Shown here piece after piece: positions 44,415 to 52,281 of a DNA stretch of 64,000 nt. A model generated the notes under the pieces. It was given only the letters and a program-made list of their open reading frames with translations. It made no database searches and was not told the origin of the DNA. The stretch's first letter is position 1. Every line of letters starts with the position of its first letter. The translations under genes and the position numbers were made by a program. The DNA is from Spirochaetia bacterium (GTDB lineage: Bacteria; Spirochaetota; Spirochaetia; Treponematales; Treponemataceae): NCBI GenBank assembly GCA_022768865.1, contig JALELH010000098.1, positions 40,792 through 104,791 on the forward strand, written 5' to 3'.

Positions 44415-45473
44415 ATGAACGTTTCCTTTACAGGCGGAATGTCTTCTATTTACAACTCTGATTATAACGCAGGAAATCCTAAGGTTGTCCTTGCCGACGG
44501 GCAGAAAATAAGCGTAACCGTGCTAAAAAACAACGGAGACGGCACATGCCTTGTTTCCTTTGGCGGCGGAAAGTTTAACGTAAAGTGCCAGAAAGAATTT
44601 CATGCAGGCCAGACCTTTGAGGCAACTGTTTCAGAAGCCGGCGGAAAAATCCAGCTGCAGCCCGCAGAAGAAAAAATATTTGCCGCTTCCTTTGTGCGCT
44701 TTATGGAAGGCAATGGCCTTGTTCCGGATGCAGTAACGGCAAAGGTTTTTGAATTCATGGAACAAAGCGGCGTAAAAATAGACAAGAAGATACTGCAAAA
44801 ATCCCGTGCAGTTGCCTTAAACTTTCCGGGCCATGAAAAGGCAGCGGCAGAAATTGCCTGCATGCTAATGGAAAAAGGCCTTGAACCCAAAGAAGAAACG
44901 GTCCGCCTGCTTTTGCTTTATCTTGACTACACAGAAAACAACCCTGATAAGCCTGCAAAAGAAAAGGAAGAGCAAAAAGAACAGTGCGCCGGCAAAAAAG
45001 AAAGCACCTGCAATGAACCTTTGTTTTTAGACGGAGTGTATTCCGTCCTGCCGTGCAGAAAACCTGGCATCCTGAGCTTTATGAATCAGTATAAGACAAA
45101 AGGCACCTGTAAGCACTGGCTTGTGCTGCCCTATGAATGGCAGCTGGAAAACAAAAGTGCCAGGGGTTTTATAAAGCTTCTTTTAGATACTGAATTAAAT
45201 TTTACAGAAAAAATACAAATAAATTGCGAATTTCCGTGCAAAAAGTATTTTTTTGTGCTATATTTAAACCATAGCAAGGTAAAGGAAGTTCGGTTCTGTT
45301 CATTACCGCCGCTCTTGACCTCAGACATTCACACAGAGGAAAGACGGCTTGGAGAATTGTTTTGTTCCGGCATGAACGGCAATTCTGTGCCAGTAACCTA
45401 TTCCAGCCTGGCTTATTCTGAAGGACTTTATTCTTCTTCAGAAGTTCCTTTCTCTTTTGAAGATATTGCCTGA
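44415..45473 (+). CDS. conserved treponemal protein, possibly FliK/YlqG-like
   Basis: 352 residues, no signal peptide or TM segment. The N-terminal half (about 30-150) contains a small beta-rich part (VTVLKNNGDGTCLVSFGG) followed by helices (VTAKVFEFMEQSGVKID) like the N-terminal domain of hook-length proteins; a lysine/glutamate-rich linker is at 175-200. In Bacillus the same neighbourhood carries ylqG, a hook-length-control-like gene, next to an FlhB-like gene, as here. Function is inferred from position. TATAAT ends 6 nt before the ATG and there is no ribosome site, so it may be leaderless. Confidence 0.55.
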   Translation: MNVSFTGGMSSIYNSDYNAGNPKVVLADGQKISVTVLKNNGDGTCLVSFGGGKFNVKCQKEFHAGQTFEATVSEAGGKIQLQPAEEKIFAASFVRFMEGNGLVPDAVTAKVFEFMEQSGVKIDKKILQKSRAVALNFPGHEKAAAEIACMLMEKGLEPKEETVRLLLLYLDYTENNPDKPAKEKEEQKEQCAGKKESTCNEPLFLDGVYSVLPCRKPGILSFMNQYKTKGTCKHWLVLPYEWQLENKSARGFIKLLLDTELNFTEKIQINCEFPCKKYFFVLYLNHSKVKEVRFCSLPPLLTSDIHTEERRLGELFCSGMNGNSVPVTYSSLAYSEGLYSSSEVPFSFEDIA

Positions 45474-45482
45474 AGGCTGGTT

Positions 45483-45755
45483 ATGAAAAAAAATATGCTG
45501 GCAGTATCCCTTAAATATCCGCAAAATGTTGATGCTCCCCTGATAACGGCAAAAGCTTCCGGTGTTCTGGCACAGAAAATGGTGGAAATTGCAAAAGAGA
45601 ACGACATTCCCGTTGTGGAAGACGATATTCTGGCAAACGTTATTTCTGTTCATCAGCTGGGCGAATGCATTCCTGAAACAACATGGGAAGCAGTAGCTAA
45701 GGTTTTTGCCATGATATCTTTTCTTGAAGATAAAAGTAAAAAAGAGGGTAAATAA
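45483..45755 (+). CDS. FlhB-like C-terminal domain protein
   Basis: 90 residues matching only the cytoplasmic autocleavage-domain region of FlhB/YscU: AVSLKYPQNVDAPLITAKASG, VLAQKMVEIAKENDIPVVEDDILA and an ending typical of the domain. The cleavage motif NPTH is replaced by PQNV, so self-cleavage is not expected. Such stand-alone proteins (YlqH, FhlX) can partly replace the FlhB C-terminus in substrate switching during flagellar export. It follows the FliK/YlqG-like gene by 9 nt. Confidence 0.85.
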   Translation: MKKNMLAVSLKYPQNVDAPLITAKASGVLAQKMVEIAKENDIPVVEDDILANVISVHQLGECIPETTWEAVAKVFAMISFLEDKSKKEGK

Positions 45756-46010
45756 TTGATTATACATTGCAGTCTTATAAAGCCCGGCGTCCGCTTCAGT
45801 GCGCCTGTTTTTTTTGATGATGGGAAAAACATGTTCCTTAGTGCAAATCATCCTGCAAAAGCATTTCACCTTGCGGCATTAAAAAGATGGAACATTCCTT
45901 TTTTAGTAACGGAAGGCCATGTCATGGATGAAGTTCCGCAGGAAGATGGTGACGTAGAAGAACTTGAACCCTTAGATGACGAAGACGCTGCAGAACTTGA
46001 AGAACTGTAA
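45756..46010 (+). CDS. small acidic protein with HD-GYP N-terminal-like domain
   Basis: 84 residues. The TTG start follows the previous stop directly and has AGAGGG at correct spacing. Residues 5-58 (LIKPGVRFSAPVFFDDGK, ALKRWNIPFLVTEG) follow the pattern of the small domain often found before HD-GYP domains. The last 25 residues are nearly all Glu and Asp. No catalytic domain is attached. The function is unknown; it is translationally linked to the flagellar-type neighbours. Confidence 0.6.
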   Translation: MIIHCSLIKPGVRFSAPVFFDDGKNMFLSANHPAKAFHLAALKRWNIPFLVTEGHVMDEVPQEDGDVEELEPLDDEDAAELEEL

Positions 46011-46371
46011 GGAAATTTCTACCCGGCAGAAGGGCAACCTGGGGGAAGACAAAGCCTGCCAGTACCTTGCTGACCACGGCTATCAGATTGTGGACAGAAA
46101 CTACAGGATACGCACCGGAGAAATTGACATTATAGCCTTTAAAGATGAAACCCTTGTCTTTGTAGAAGTAAAGAGCCTGCCCGGCGGAACCATAGAAACC
46201 CTTGCCCACGAATTAAATTCAACAAAACAAAAAAAGATTATTAAAACTTCTAAATCTTACCTGCAAAAACATCGACAATATAGTAACAGTTACATCAGGT
46301 ATGATGTGCTTGCCATTGATGTGCCGGGGCTGGATCCGGTGCATCACATAGTTAATGCTTTTTCGGAGTGA
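45976..46371 (+). CDS. UPF0102 (YraN-family) endonuclease-like protein
   Basis: 131 residues. The conserved nuclease-like core is GNLGEDKACQYLADHGY, NYRIRTGEIDIIA and VFVEVKS, with the D/ExK pattern of restriction-type folds. Role unknown, commonly linked to DNA processing. The start at 45976 overlaps the preceding gene by 35 nt; a TTG at 45997 is an alternative. Confidence 0.88.
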   Translation: MTKTLQNLKNCKEISTRQKGNLGEDKACQYLADHGYQIVDRNYRIRTGEIDIIAFKDETLVFVEVKSLPGGTIETLAHELNSTKQKKIIKTSKSYLQKHRQYSNSYIRYDVLAIDVPGLDPVHHIVNAFSE

Positions 46372-46375
46372 ATCG

Positions 46376-46537
46376 ATGCAGTCAAATAATGCAGAAGATA
46401 AGGAACCATTGTCACCAAAGATTATAGAACTACGCAAGAAAATCCAGGATGAAAATTACATTAATTCAGCAATAGACAGGATTGCCCTTGTGCTTAGCCG
46501 TCAGATTGTTGAAAACCATATAGCAAAAAGTCTTTAA
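46376..46537 (+). CDS. small FlgM-like protein, candidate anti-sigma-28 factor
   Basis: 53 residues from the ATG at 46376, preceded by CGGAG at good spacing and overlapping region of the YraN stop. The segment LSPKIIELRKKIQDENYINSA followed by IDRIALVLSRQIVENHI follows the FlgM C-terminal pattern, in which a VxxLRxxIxxGxY helix is followed by a DxxxIAxxLL helix. FlgM holds FliA inactive until hook completion. The Gly of the pattern is missing. The flagellar-type neighbours support the call but do not prove it. Confidence 0.45.
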   Translation: MQSNNAEDKEPLSPKIIELRKKIQDENYINSAIDRIALVLSRQIVENHIAKSL

Positions 46538-46555
46538 TTGGTCTATACTGAACCC

Positions 46556-47038
46556 ATGCGCCACGACAGACATAATAACAGAAAGCACAACAACAATAAC
46601 TGGAAGAACAACAGGCATTCTCAGGACAATTACAGCCCAAGAAGCGTCCGCCCCCTTTTCCGCCCGACAATTAAGGCTGTTACGGAAGAGCAGATTAAGG
46701 AAACGGAAGAAGCAATCCGCAGCTTTAAGGATGCAAACCAGCCTGTGTGTCCTGTTTGTGGCGAAGTTATCCGCGAACTGTCTACGGCACTGAATGATTC
46801 TAAGACAGGCCAGGCCATTCATTTTGACTGCGTTCTTGAGCAGCTGCAGAAAGACACTACCCTTGAACAGGGAGAAAAGATTGCCTACATAGGCCAGGGC
46901 CGCTTTGCCGTTATCTATTATGCCAACGTGCATGACGTAAAGCACTTCCAGATAAGGAAAATTATAGAATACGAAGAAAAGGACAAGAAGCCTGAATGGC
47001 GTGACCAGATGTCAGAACTTTACAGCAAGGTGCACTGA
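46556..47038 (+). CDS. conserved treponemal zinc-ribbon protein
   Basis: 160 residues from the ATG at 46556; a TTG at 46538 is possible. Residues 1-35 are rich in Asn, His and Arg and disordered. The folded part begins near 50. CPVCGEVI and HFDC (Cys-x2-Cys-x20-His-x2-Cys) form a probable zinc site at about 92-118. No catalytic motif is seen. I do not recognise a characterised family; its basic start suggests nucleic-acid binding. Confidence 0.6.
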   Translation: MRHDRHNNRKHNNNNWKNNRHSQDNYSPRSVRPLFRPTIKAVTEEQIKETEEAIRSFKDANQPVCPVCGEVIRELSTALNDSKTGQAIHFDCVLEQLQKDTTLEQGEKIAYIGQGRFAVIYYANVHDVKHFQIRKIIEYEEKDKKPEWRDQMSELYSKVH

Positions 47039-47056
47039 TAAGTTTTACTTTTGCTA

Positions 47057-47085
47057 TTGAAAAAAACTGAAAAGTATTGTATAGT
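47057..47085 (+). promoter_or_regulatory. tRNA-Leu promoter
   Basis: TTGAAA (47057-47062) and TATAGT (47080-47085) are 17 bp apart, ending 12 nt before the tRNA. Confidence 0.75.
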
Positions 47086-47097
47086 ACTCAGCGTGTC

Positions 47098-47184
47098 GCC
47101 GAGCTGGTGGAATTGGTAGACACAAGGGACTTAAAATCCCTCGACACTTAAAATGTCGTGCCGGTTCGATTCCGGTGCTCGGCA
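47098..47184 (+). tRNA. tRNA-Leu (anticodon UAA)
   Basis: An 87-nt class II tRNA. The acceptor stem pairs GCCGAGC with GCTCGGC, followed by discriminator A. The anticodon TAA is at 47132-47134 in a 5-bp stem, a variable arm of leucine size follows, and the T arm has GGTTCGATTCC. CCA is not encoded. Confidence 0.97.
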
Positions 47185-47260
47185 ACGAAGAAAAGCTTAC
47201 CTTAAACAAGGTAGGCTTTTTAGTTTTAAAGAAATGAGATTTAATCATACGGAATCGAAC

Positions 47261-47340
47261 GGCGAAAGCGTTTGCGTTATAGTTATCCGTGTTTTTATAA
47301 CTTTCGCCACACGAAGATTTTGCAGGGCAAAATCTTCGTG
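47261..47340. repeat. composite hairpin element, copy C
   Basis: GGCGAAAG (47261) and CTTTCGCC (47301-47308) enclose GTTATA/TATAAC. A perfect 14-bp hairpin, CACGAAGATTTTGC with its complement and a 3-nt loop, follows at 47310-47340. The layout matches the elements at 8781 and 36201. It lies between tRNA-Leu and the 3' end of the bacteriohemerythrin gene. Confidence 0.75.
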
Positions 47341-47357
47341 TAAGGGCTTAAATGCAA

Positions 47358-47825
47358 TTATTTTCCTTTCTGGCTTAGGAGGAATTCCTTTAGCTTGCCT
47401 ACGTAAAGCTTGTCTGTGTGGCCAATGTGAGCCAAAATCCAGTCGTAAAGGTAAAAGACAAAATCCATGGCGTCCTTGTAGTTCCATGTGCCAGACGTAG
47501 AAGACATTTCTATTATTTTTTTAATGAATTCTTCGTGCTGGGCCTTATGTGCAGCAAAACCTTCAAAGCCGCAGGCTGCAATAAGTTTTTCTTCCGAAGA
47601 AAAGTGCAGCTTAACGTAGTCAACGCAGGCCTTGATAGCCCCGGCAAGGGAAGTCTGCCATTGTGCGCTGTCTTTGGATTCCATAATAGACGTGTAGCAG
47701 TCCTGGCACAGCTGCACAAGCTTTTTGTGCTGCTCGTCTATAACGGGTATTCCTATAAGGAATTTGTCGTCCCATTTAACAAGGGTATTTCCGTTTTGAT
47801 TGATGGCGTCGTTGATTAAAGTCAT
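47358..47825 (-). CDS. bacteriohemerythrin
   Basis: 155-residue four-helix protein with a di-iron site that binds oxygen. All ligands can be traced: His in IDEQHKKLV, His and Glu in KLHFSSEE, two His in AHKAQHEEF, and His plus Asp in WILAHIGHTD. Roles proposed for the family are oxygen sensing, storage or delivery; it would suit an anaerobe exposed to traces of oxygen. It is monocistronic. Confidence 0.93.
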   Translation of the reverse strand: MTLINDAINQNGNTLVKWDDKFLIGIPVIDEQHKKLVQLCQDCYTSIMESKDSAQWQTSLAGAIKACVDYVKLHFSSEEKLIAACGFEGFAAHKAQHEEFIKKIIEMSSTSGTWNYKDAMDFVFYLYDWILAHIGHTDKLYVGKLKEFLLSQKGK

Positions 47826-47931
47826 GGCAATAATTGTAACATGAAATGTGATTCTTTAATACAGAAAAGTAAAGTTTTTTAATGCATGTGAGTTATGTTC
47901 TTTAAAGTTGATGAACGGCATTCACCAAAAC

Positions 47932-47961
47932 AAAAAAGGCGCACCTTTAAAAGATGCGCCT
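47932..47961 (-). terminator. terminator of the surface lipoprotein operon
   Basis: GGCGCACC and GATGCGCC form a stem with a 7-nt loop; on the minus strand it is followed by six T. Confidence 0.75.
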
Positions 47962-47984
47962 GAAAGGGTTTCTGACTAAAAAAA

Positions 47985-49706
47985 CTAGTTCTGGAAGTTA
48001 ACGGCTATAACTTTGCTTACCCATTTATCAGAATCCTTAATTCTTGCCTGAACCCTGATTGGTGTAGGTCCTGTTGTGCCTGCCTTTGGTGTAATTTCAA
48101 TGCCGGCATCGCCAATGTTTCCAGTGTATTGGGTTTCTTTAATGTATACCTGGAAGTATTCATACTTATCATCGCCAGTAACCTTAACTGTTATTGGTGT
48201 ATTGTTGCTTACAGTATCTCCGTTGTTTACACTTATTGTAACGTCGCCTGCGTCAAATTGGCTGTATGTTTCTATATTAAATGTAATTGTTGAATTTGTA
48301 ATGAACTTTGCATAGAAAGTTTCATCTTTCCAAGAATTGTATTCTGTAGCTTCAGTTCCATTAACCGTTTTCCAAGCAGTCCATCCGTTGATTGTTGGAT
48401 TTGCAAGAAGTGTAAATGCTGTTGTGTCATTCTTCCAAGACTGGTATTCAACATAAGTTCCGATGTATGTTTCAGTATCTTTTGTAAGTGTTTTGCCTGC
48501 AAAGCTGTAAGTAATCTTAGTCTTAGAAATCTTGTCTGCAGCTGCTACGGCTGTATAACCTGTTTCTGCTGCTGTTGGATCTGCTGTGCGTGTGCAGTCT
48601 GCTGATTCGCCAATAGCGTTTACGGCCTTAATGGAAATGTCAAAAAGCTTTCCTGTTGTAAGCTTGATGACGGCTTCCGTGCTGTTTGAAAGTACAGAAC
48701 CAGAAACATAGACAGGGCTAGAAGTAAATACTTCTTCTTTTGTTGTTGTATCATTCTTAATGCTAAGAACCTTATATGGATCTGTTGGTGCATCTGTGTT
48801 AGAAGCATATTCCTTAATTGTAATTACATAGTATTCTTCGTTGGTTGCTTTGTCTGTCCAAGTAAGCTTAACATTGTAGTCTGTTCCCTTTTCTGAACCG
48901 TCTACATAGTAAGCGCAAAGGTCAGTTGGTGCATCAGGTGTTTTCTGAATGATATCAGGTATATTAACATTTTCTGCTGTAATGTTTCCCGGTGCAACTA
49001 CAAGAAGGTCTGAATAAAAGCCGATTTCTGTATCAGCATCGTTATAAAAATAGACCTTAAAGTTATAGGTTCCGGGTGCAATATCTGTTTTATTGTATTC
49101 AAATGTGTATTTGCCTGATCCATCCTTTGTTATAGATGCGTCTGTAAGTTCCTGTTCCTTTACAACGGCATTTGTAAACATATCGTAAAGGCCAAGCTTA
49201 ATCTTTTTGATTGCAGGTTTTCCTGTGTTAGGTGTAATGTTGCATGTAAGGTTTACGTTTCCTTCTGTATCTACATTGGCACTTGTAAGTGTAAAGTTGA
49301 TTGTTGTTCCGCCGTTCCTTAAGTCTGCTGTTGTCTTGCCCATTAAAACAACTTTGTCTGTTCCGTCAATGGTCTTATAAGCCTTAAGTGTTAAATCCCA
49401 GATGGCGTATTCAAGGGCAACAGATGCCTTGTTGTCTGTAAAAGTAAGCTCAAGTTCTGTGTTGCTTGATGCATCCTTTACAATGTGGCCATAATTGGAA
49501 GTACCAGAAAGGGTGATCTTAGAAAAATCACCAGCTGAAAAAGGTGTCGGATTAATTGTACGAAGGTCTGAATCTTTACCAATCGCAATTGTTGATAAGC
49601 TCTTTTCTTCTGATTTTTCTACATCATTAACATTAGAGCATCCTGCCAAAACAAGTGCTAATGTTAATACCCCCCCCGCCAAAAGTTTCTTAAACGAAAT
49701 CTTCAT
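47985..49706 (-). CDS. large surface lipoprotein with Fn3-like and B-repeat-like domains
   Basis: 573 residues. A signal peptide ends at the lipobox VLAGCSN. Two or three beta-sandwich regions follow; residues about 255-385 look like a fibronectin type III domain (PDAPTDLCAYY, VKLTWTDKATNEEYYVITI). Residues about 420-475 contain an InlB B-repeat-like unit (INGWTAWKTVNG, SWKDETFYAKF). The tail (about 480-573) resembles the sugar-binding-type Ig module of extracellular enzymes, but no catalytic domain is present. The signal-peptide codons contain a G8 run that could switch the gene on and off. Last gene of a three-gene surface operon. Confidence 0.65.
   Translation of the reverse strand: MKISFKKLLAGGVLTLALVLAGCSNVNDVEKSEEKSLSTIAIGKDSDLRTINPTPFSAGDFSKITLSGTSNYGHIVKDASSNTELELTFTDNKASVALEYAIWDLTLKAYKTIDGTDKVVLMGKTTADLRNGGTTINFTLTSANVDTEGNVNLTCNITPNTGKPAIKKIKLGLYDMFTNAVVKEQELTDASITKDGSGKYTFEYNKTDIAPGTYNFKVYFYNDADTEIGFYSDLLVVAPGNITAENVNIPDIIQKTPDAPTDLCAYYVDGSEKGTDYNVKLTWTDKATNEEYYVITIKEYASNTDAPTDPYKVLSIKNDTTTKEEVFTSSPVYVSGSVLSNSTEAVIKLTTGKLFDISIKAVNAIGESADCTRTADPTAAETGYTAVAAADKISKTKITYSFAGKTLTKDTETYIGTYVEYQSWKNDTTAFTLLANPTINGWTAWKTVNGTEATEYNSWKDETFYAKFITNSTITFNIETYSQFDAGDVTISVNNGDTVSNNTPITVKVTGDDKYEYFQVYIKETQYTGNIGDAGIEITPKAGTTGPTPIRVQARIKDSDKWVSKVIAVNFQN
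49670..49677. repeat. C8 tract (G8 in the coding strand)
   Basis: Eight C on the plus strand, encoding Ala-Gly-Gly-Val near residues 10-13 of the lipoprotein signal peptide. A gain or loss of one base would frameshift the gene almost at its start. Confidence 0.9.
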
Positions 49707-49730
49707 TTGTGTCTCCTTGCTATTATATAT

Positions 49731-50150
49731 TTATTTTAAAATAATAGTTGCCGTGTCTTTAAATTCCCTGCCTGCTGCATTGGTAACAGTAAGCTTAAGG
49801 ATGTTTGTTTCCTTTGCAGAAAAAATGCTGCTTTTTAATACTATGGCCCTGTCTGTTCCAAGTTCCTTATCTGTGTTCCTGTCAGAACGCCATAGTTCCC
49901 ATTTATACGCTGTTCCCCCTGCCGGTGCAGACAAAGAAAAGGTAGACCCCTTTTCCAATACATAGCTTGTCTGCAGCATGGTATCTTCTACAAAGTTAGA
50001 ATCTTCTATAGAAGTTTCCTTTTTAGGAACAGGCCTTAGTTTTTCATCAAATTCTTCTACCATGCCCTTGTAGGCATCGCCGCAGGAAATAAACAGCATG
50101 GAAGAAAAACAAAATGCACATGCTAAAAGTCTAACTGCCGTCTTCTTCAT
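49731..50150 (-). CDS. small lipoprotein with Ig/PKD-like domain
   Basis: 139 residues with lipobox LFISCGD. After a charged stretch (about 25-60) residues 63-139 form a short beta-sandwich (FSLSAPAGGTAYKWELWRS, NILKLTVTNAAG, ATIILK) of PKD or Ig type. Its ATG follows the WD40/barrel stop codon directly (TAAATG), so the two are co-translated. Function unknown; likely a partner at the cell surface. Confidence 0.6.
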   Translation of the reverse strand: MKKTAVRLLACAFCFSSMLFISCGDAYKGMVEEFDEKLRPVPKKETSIEDSNFVEDTMLQTSYVLEKGSTFSLSAPAGGTAYKWELWRSDRNTDKELGTDRAIVLKSSIFSAKETNILKLTVTNAAGREFKDTATIILK

Positions 50151-51701
50151 TTAGCCCATCCTGAAATTAAAGCCTGCGTAAAGCGTCGGGCTTAATTTGC
50201 CAATTCCGTCGTATTCCAGGTTAAGGGTTGTTTCAAAAAACTTGTAGACAAAACCTGCACCGCCGCTTACAAAGTAAGTGGTTTCGTAGTCACTTATAAT
50301 ATAGCGCGAATTGCTCAATAAGGCTAGTTCCGCAATCCTAAAGCCGCCCTTGCCTATAAAAAGCAGGTTAAAGTCGTTGCTCTTTGGTGAAAACTGCACT
50401 CCAAAAGGTATATAGAGGGTTCCGGACAGAATGTTAAGGTCCTTAAAGTTTTCTCCGTTAAACTGGAACTTTTTGGTTTCTTCCTTTTTAGAAAAGCCCA
50501 GCTGGCCTTCAAGGCCTATGCCTGTAAAAAATGGTTCCAGGTTCTTTCTGTACCTGAACTGTGCATCAAGGTTAAGGCCAAAAACAAAAGGATTCTGCAG
50601 GTATGCTGCACCTGCAGAGATTATAAAGGAATTCCTGCCTTCAATAACGGCGCGTGGCGAATTGCTTTTGTTTACCTGTGTTGTTGGCTTTAAGATAACC
50701 TTTGGCTTTTCGTTGGGGTGCAGAAGCACTTCTGAAAGGACAAACTTGTATACGCAGCCGTCTTCTGCGCCTATTAAGATGTAGTGGCAGTCGCTGTTGA
50801 ATTCATAGTCCGTAACAGGTGCGGCAGAACACTGGGGAATGTAGCCGATCCATTTGTTGTCTATTATGTCGTAGATTTCAATTTCGTTTTTGTCGGAAAG
50901 CAAAGAAATGTATCTGCTGTTAAGCATGGGCTTTATTTTCTTTATGGGGTGAAGGGTGTTTATTGTAAGCTGTTCTTCTCCGTCCAGGTTGTAGACTGTA
51001 AAGGAAGTTTCGTTGTGGCAGCAGATTAATTTTGAACTGCCTGCAAACACGGCCGGCACCTTGTTCTTCATGAAGATGTTTTTGATGATCATTTTCTGGT
51101 TTAACGTGCCGCAGTCCCACACTATGACTGTTCCGTCTTTTGCCGTACTTGCCAGGTATTTGGAATCCTTGCTGAAGCCTAAGTTGCAGATGTCGCTCCA
51201 GTGGCCCGTAAGCTTGTTTTTGTAGGCCTGCCTTGAAATCCTTAGCTTAAAGAACAAATCTATGGTGTTGTCCTTTAGGGCAAGGGCAATGAAGTCGCTG
51301 TTCTGGCTGAATGCCACCTGCGTAACTTCCTGCCTGCCGGATAGTTCCCTGGAAAAGTAGGGTTTGTCTGAAACAAGCCTTAGTTTGCCGTCTATGTCAG
51401 CAAGGTTATAGACAGAAAATAGCCCGGACTTGCTTACTGTAAGCAGAACCTGCTTTTTGCCTTCCGTAGAAAAAGTAAACTGTGCCACGTCCTTTACGTT
51501 GAGCGAATCTAAAAGTTCGTAGGTATTGGAATCCCTTAAAAATATGTTGTCGCCTTCAGATAAAGAAAAGGCTTCGTCGTTTTTGCTCCAGGAAAGGCTT
51601 TTGATGGGGAACGGTGTCTTGACTACCTGGGCAAAACATAAAGTGCAGAGAAAATAGGTTATAAAAATAAATGCTGTTCTTTTATGGTATTTTCCTGTCA
51701 T
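50151..51701 (-). CDS. WD40-like beta-propeller fused to an outer-membrane beta-barrel
   Basis: 516 residues with a signal peptide ending near TLCFAQ. Residues about 28-335 show repeated propeller blades, the clearest being GFSKDSKYLASTAKDGTVIVWD at about 175-196. Residues about 350-516 change to strand-turn-strand pattern ending in ...YAGFNFRMG, like the OmpA/OmpW-size barrels of spirochaetes. The propeller would lie in the periplasm. I do not know a characterised protein with this architecture. First gene of the surface operon. Confidence 0.6.
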   Translation of the reverse strand: MTGKYHKRTAFIFITYFLCTLCFAQVVKTPFPIKSLSWSKNDEAFSLSEGDNIFLRDSNTYELLDSLNVKDVAQFTFSTEGKKQVLLTVSKSGLFSVYNLADIDGKLRLVSDKPYFSRELSGRQEVTQVAFSQNSDFIALALKDNTIDLFFKLRISRQAYKNKLTGHWSDICNLGFSKDSKYLASTAKDGTVIVWDCGTLNQKMIIKNIFMKNKVPAVFAGSSKLICCHNETSFTVYNLDGEEQLTINTLHPIKKIKPMLNSRYISLLSDKNEIEIYDIIDNKWIGYIPQCSAAPVTDYEFNSDCHYILIGAEDGCVYKFVLSEVLLHPNEKPKVILKPTTQVNKSNSPRAVIEGRNSFIISAGAAYLQNPFVFGLNLDAQFRYRKNLEPFFTGIGLEGQLGFSKKEETKKFQFNGENFKDLNILSGTLYIPFGVQFSPKSNDFNLLFIGKGGFRIAELALLSNSRYIISDYETTYFVSGGAGFVYKFFETTLNLEYDGIGKLSPTLYAGFNFRMG

Positions 51702-51772
51702 GGCTATAACACGTTTTTTATTTTATGGTATATAAAAAGACGTGACAATACCATAATTGTGGTATTTGTAAA
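51676..51772. promoter_or_regulatory. cluster of TGGTAT sites over the start of the surface operon
   Basis: TTTTATGGTAT occurs twice, about 43 bp apart, and an inverted pair AATACCA/TGGTATT with a 6-nt spacer lies at 51753-51770. Four sites in under 100 bp span the start codon. They may bind a regulator; no promoter was assigned with confidence. Confidence 0.4.
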
Positions 51773-51799
51773 CTGAACAGGCAGGCAGAACCTGAACCT

Positions 51800-52258
51800 T
51801 TATGATGCTGCAGAAAGTTCCTTATAGGCTGAATAAATGTTCTGGGGATTGTCATAATAGAAACTGCTGTTGTAATCTTCTATTAAATTGCTGGCTTTAG
51901 AATTATAGGCTTTTATTAGAGCATCTGTTATGTCGATCTGTTCATTTTTTGCAATCATTAAGACTAGTCTTTTGTAGACTTTGCCTATATCCCAATAGGT
52001 TGGAACGGAGTATTTGCATTTTGCAATGTTGTTAAAGCAGCCGTCTTTTATGCTGCATTCTGCAATAAAGTCACTGCTTACACGGTCAATGCTGTCACAA
52101 TGGTATACATCTGCAAGGTCGTATATTTTTGCAATATTTTCCCTGCCAAGAGCATTTACAATCTGGCATGGAGTGTTTTTTGTTTTGCGTGCAATGAATG
52201 CAATTAAACTGCATGTATAAAATAAATCGTTAGACTTTCTATCTTCACGTCCTTCCAT
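51800..52258 (-). CDS. DUF3791-type antitoxin-like protein, two-domain
   Basis: 152 residues. Residues about 10-70 (LFYTCSLIAFIARKTKN, IVNALGRENIAKIYDLADV, DSIDRVSSDFI) follow the DUF3791 pattern. Residues about 80-152 are a second helical unit (WDIGKVYKRLVLMIA, DALIKAYNSKASNLIEDY). DUF3791 genes commonly neighbour DUF3990 genes, usually as separate small proteins; here the two accompanying units seem fused. AAGGAAAAG precedes the ATG. It is 23 nt behind the DUF3990 gene, in the same direction. Confidence 0.65.
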   Translation of the reverse strand: MEGREDRKSNDLFYTCSLIAFIARKTKNTPCQIVNALGRENIAKIYDLADVYHCDSIDRVSSDFIAECSIKDGCFNNIAKCKYSVPTYWDIGKVYKRLVLMIAKNEQIDITDALIKAYNSKASNLIEDYNSSFYYDNPQNIYSAYKELSAAS

Positions 52259-52281
52259 GGCTTTTCCTTTTTCTGTCCTGC

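Noticed and set aside
46538..46555. TTG start for the zinc-ribbon protein
   Set aside because: Adds six residues without a ribosome site; the ATG at 46556 begins the recognisable basic segment. Uncertain.
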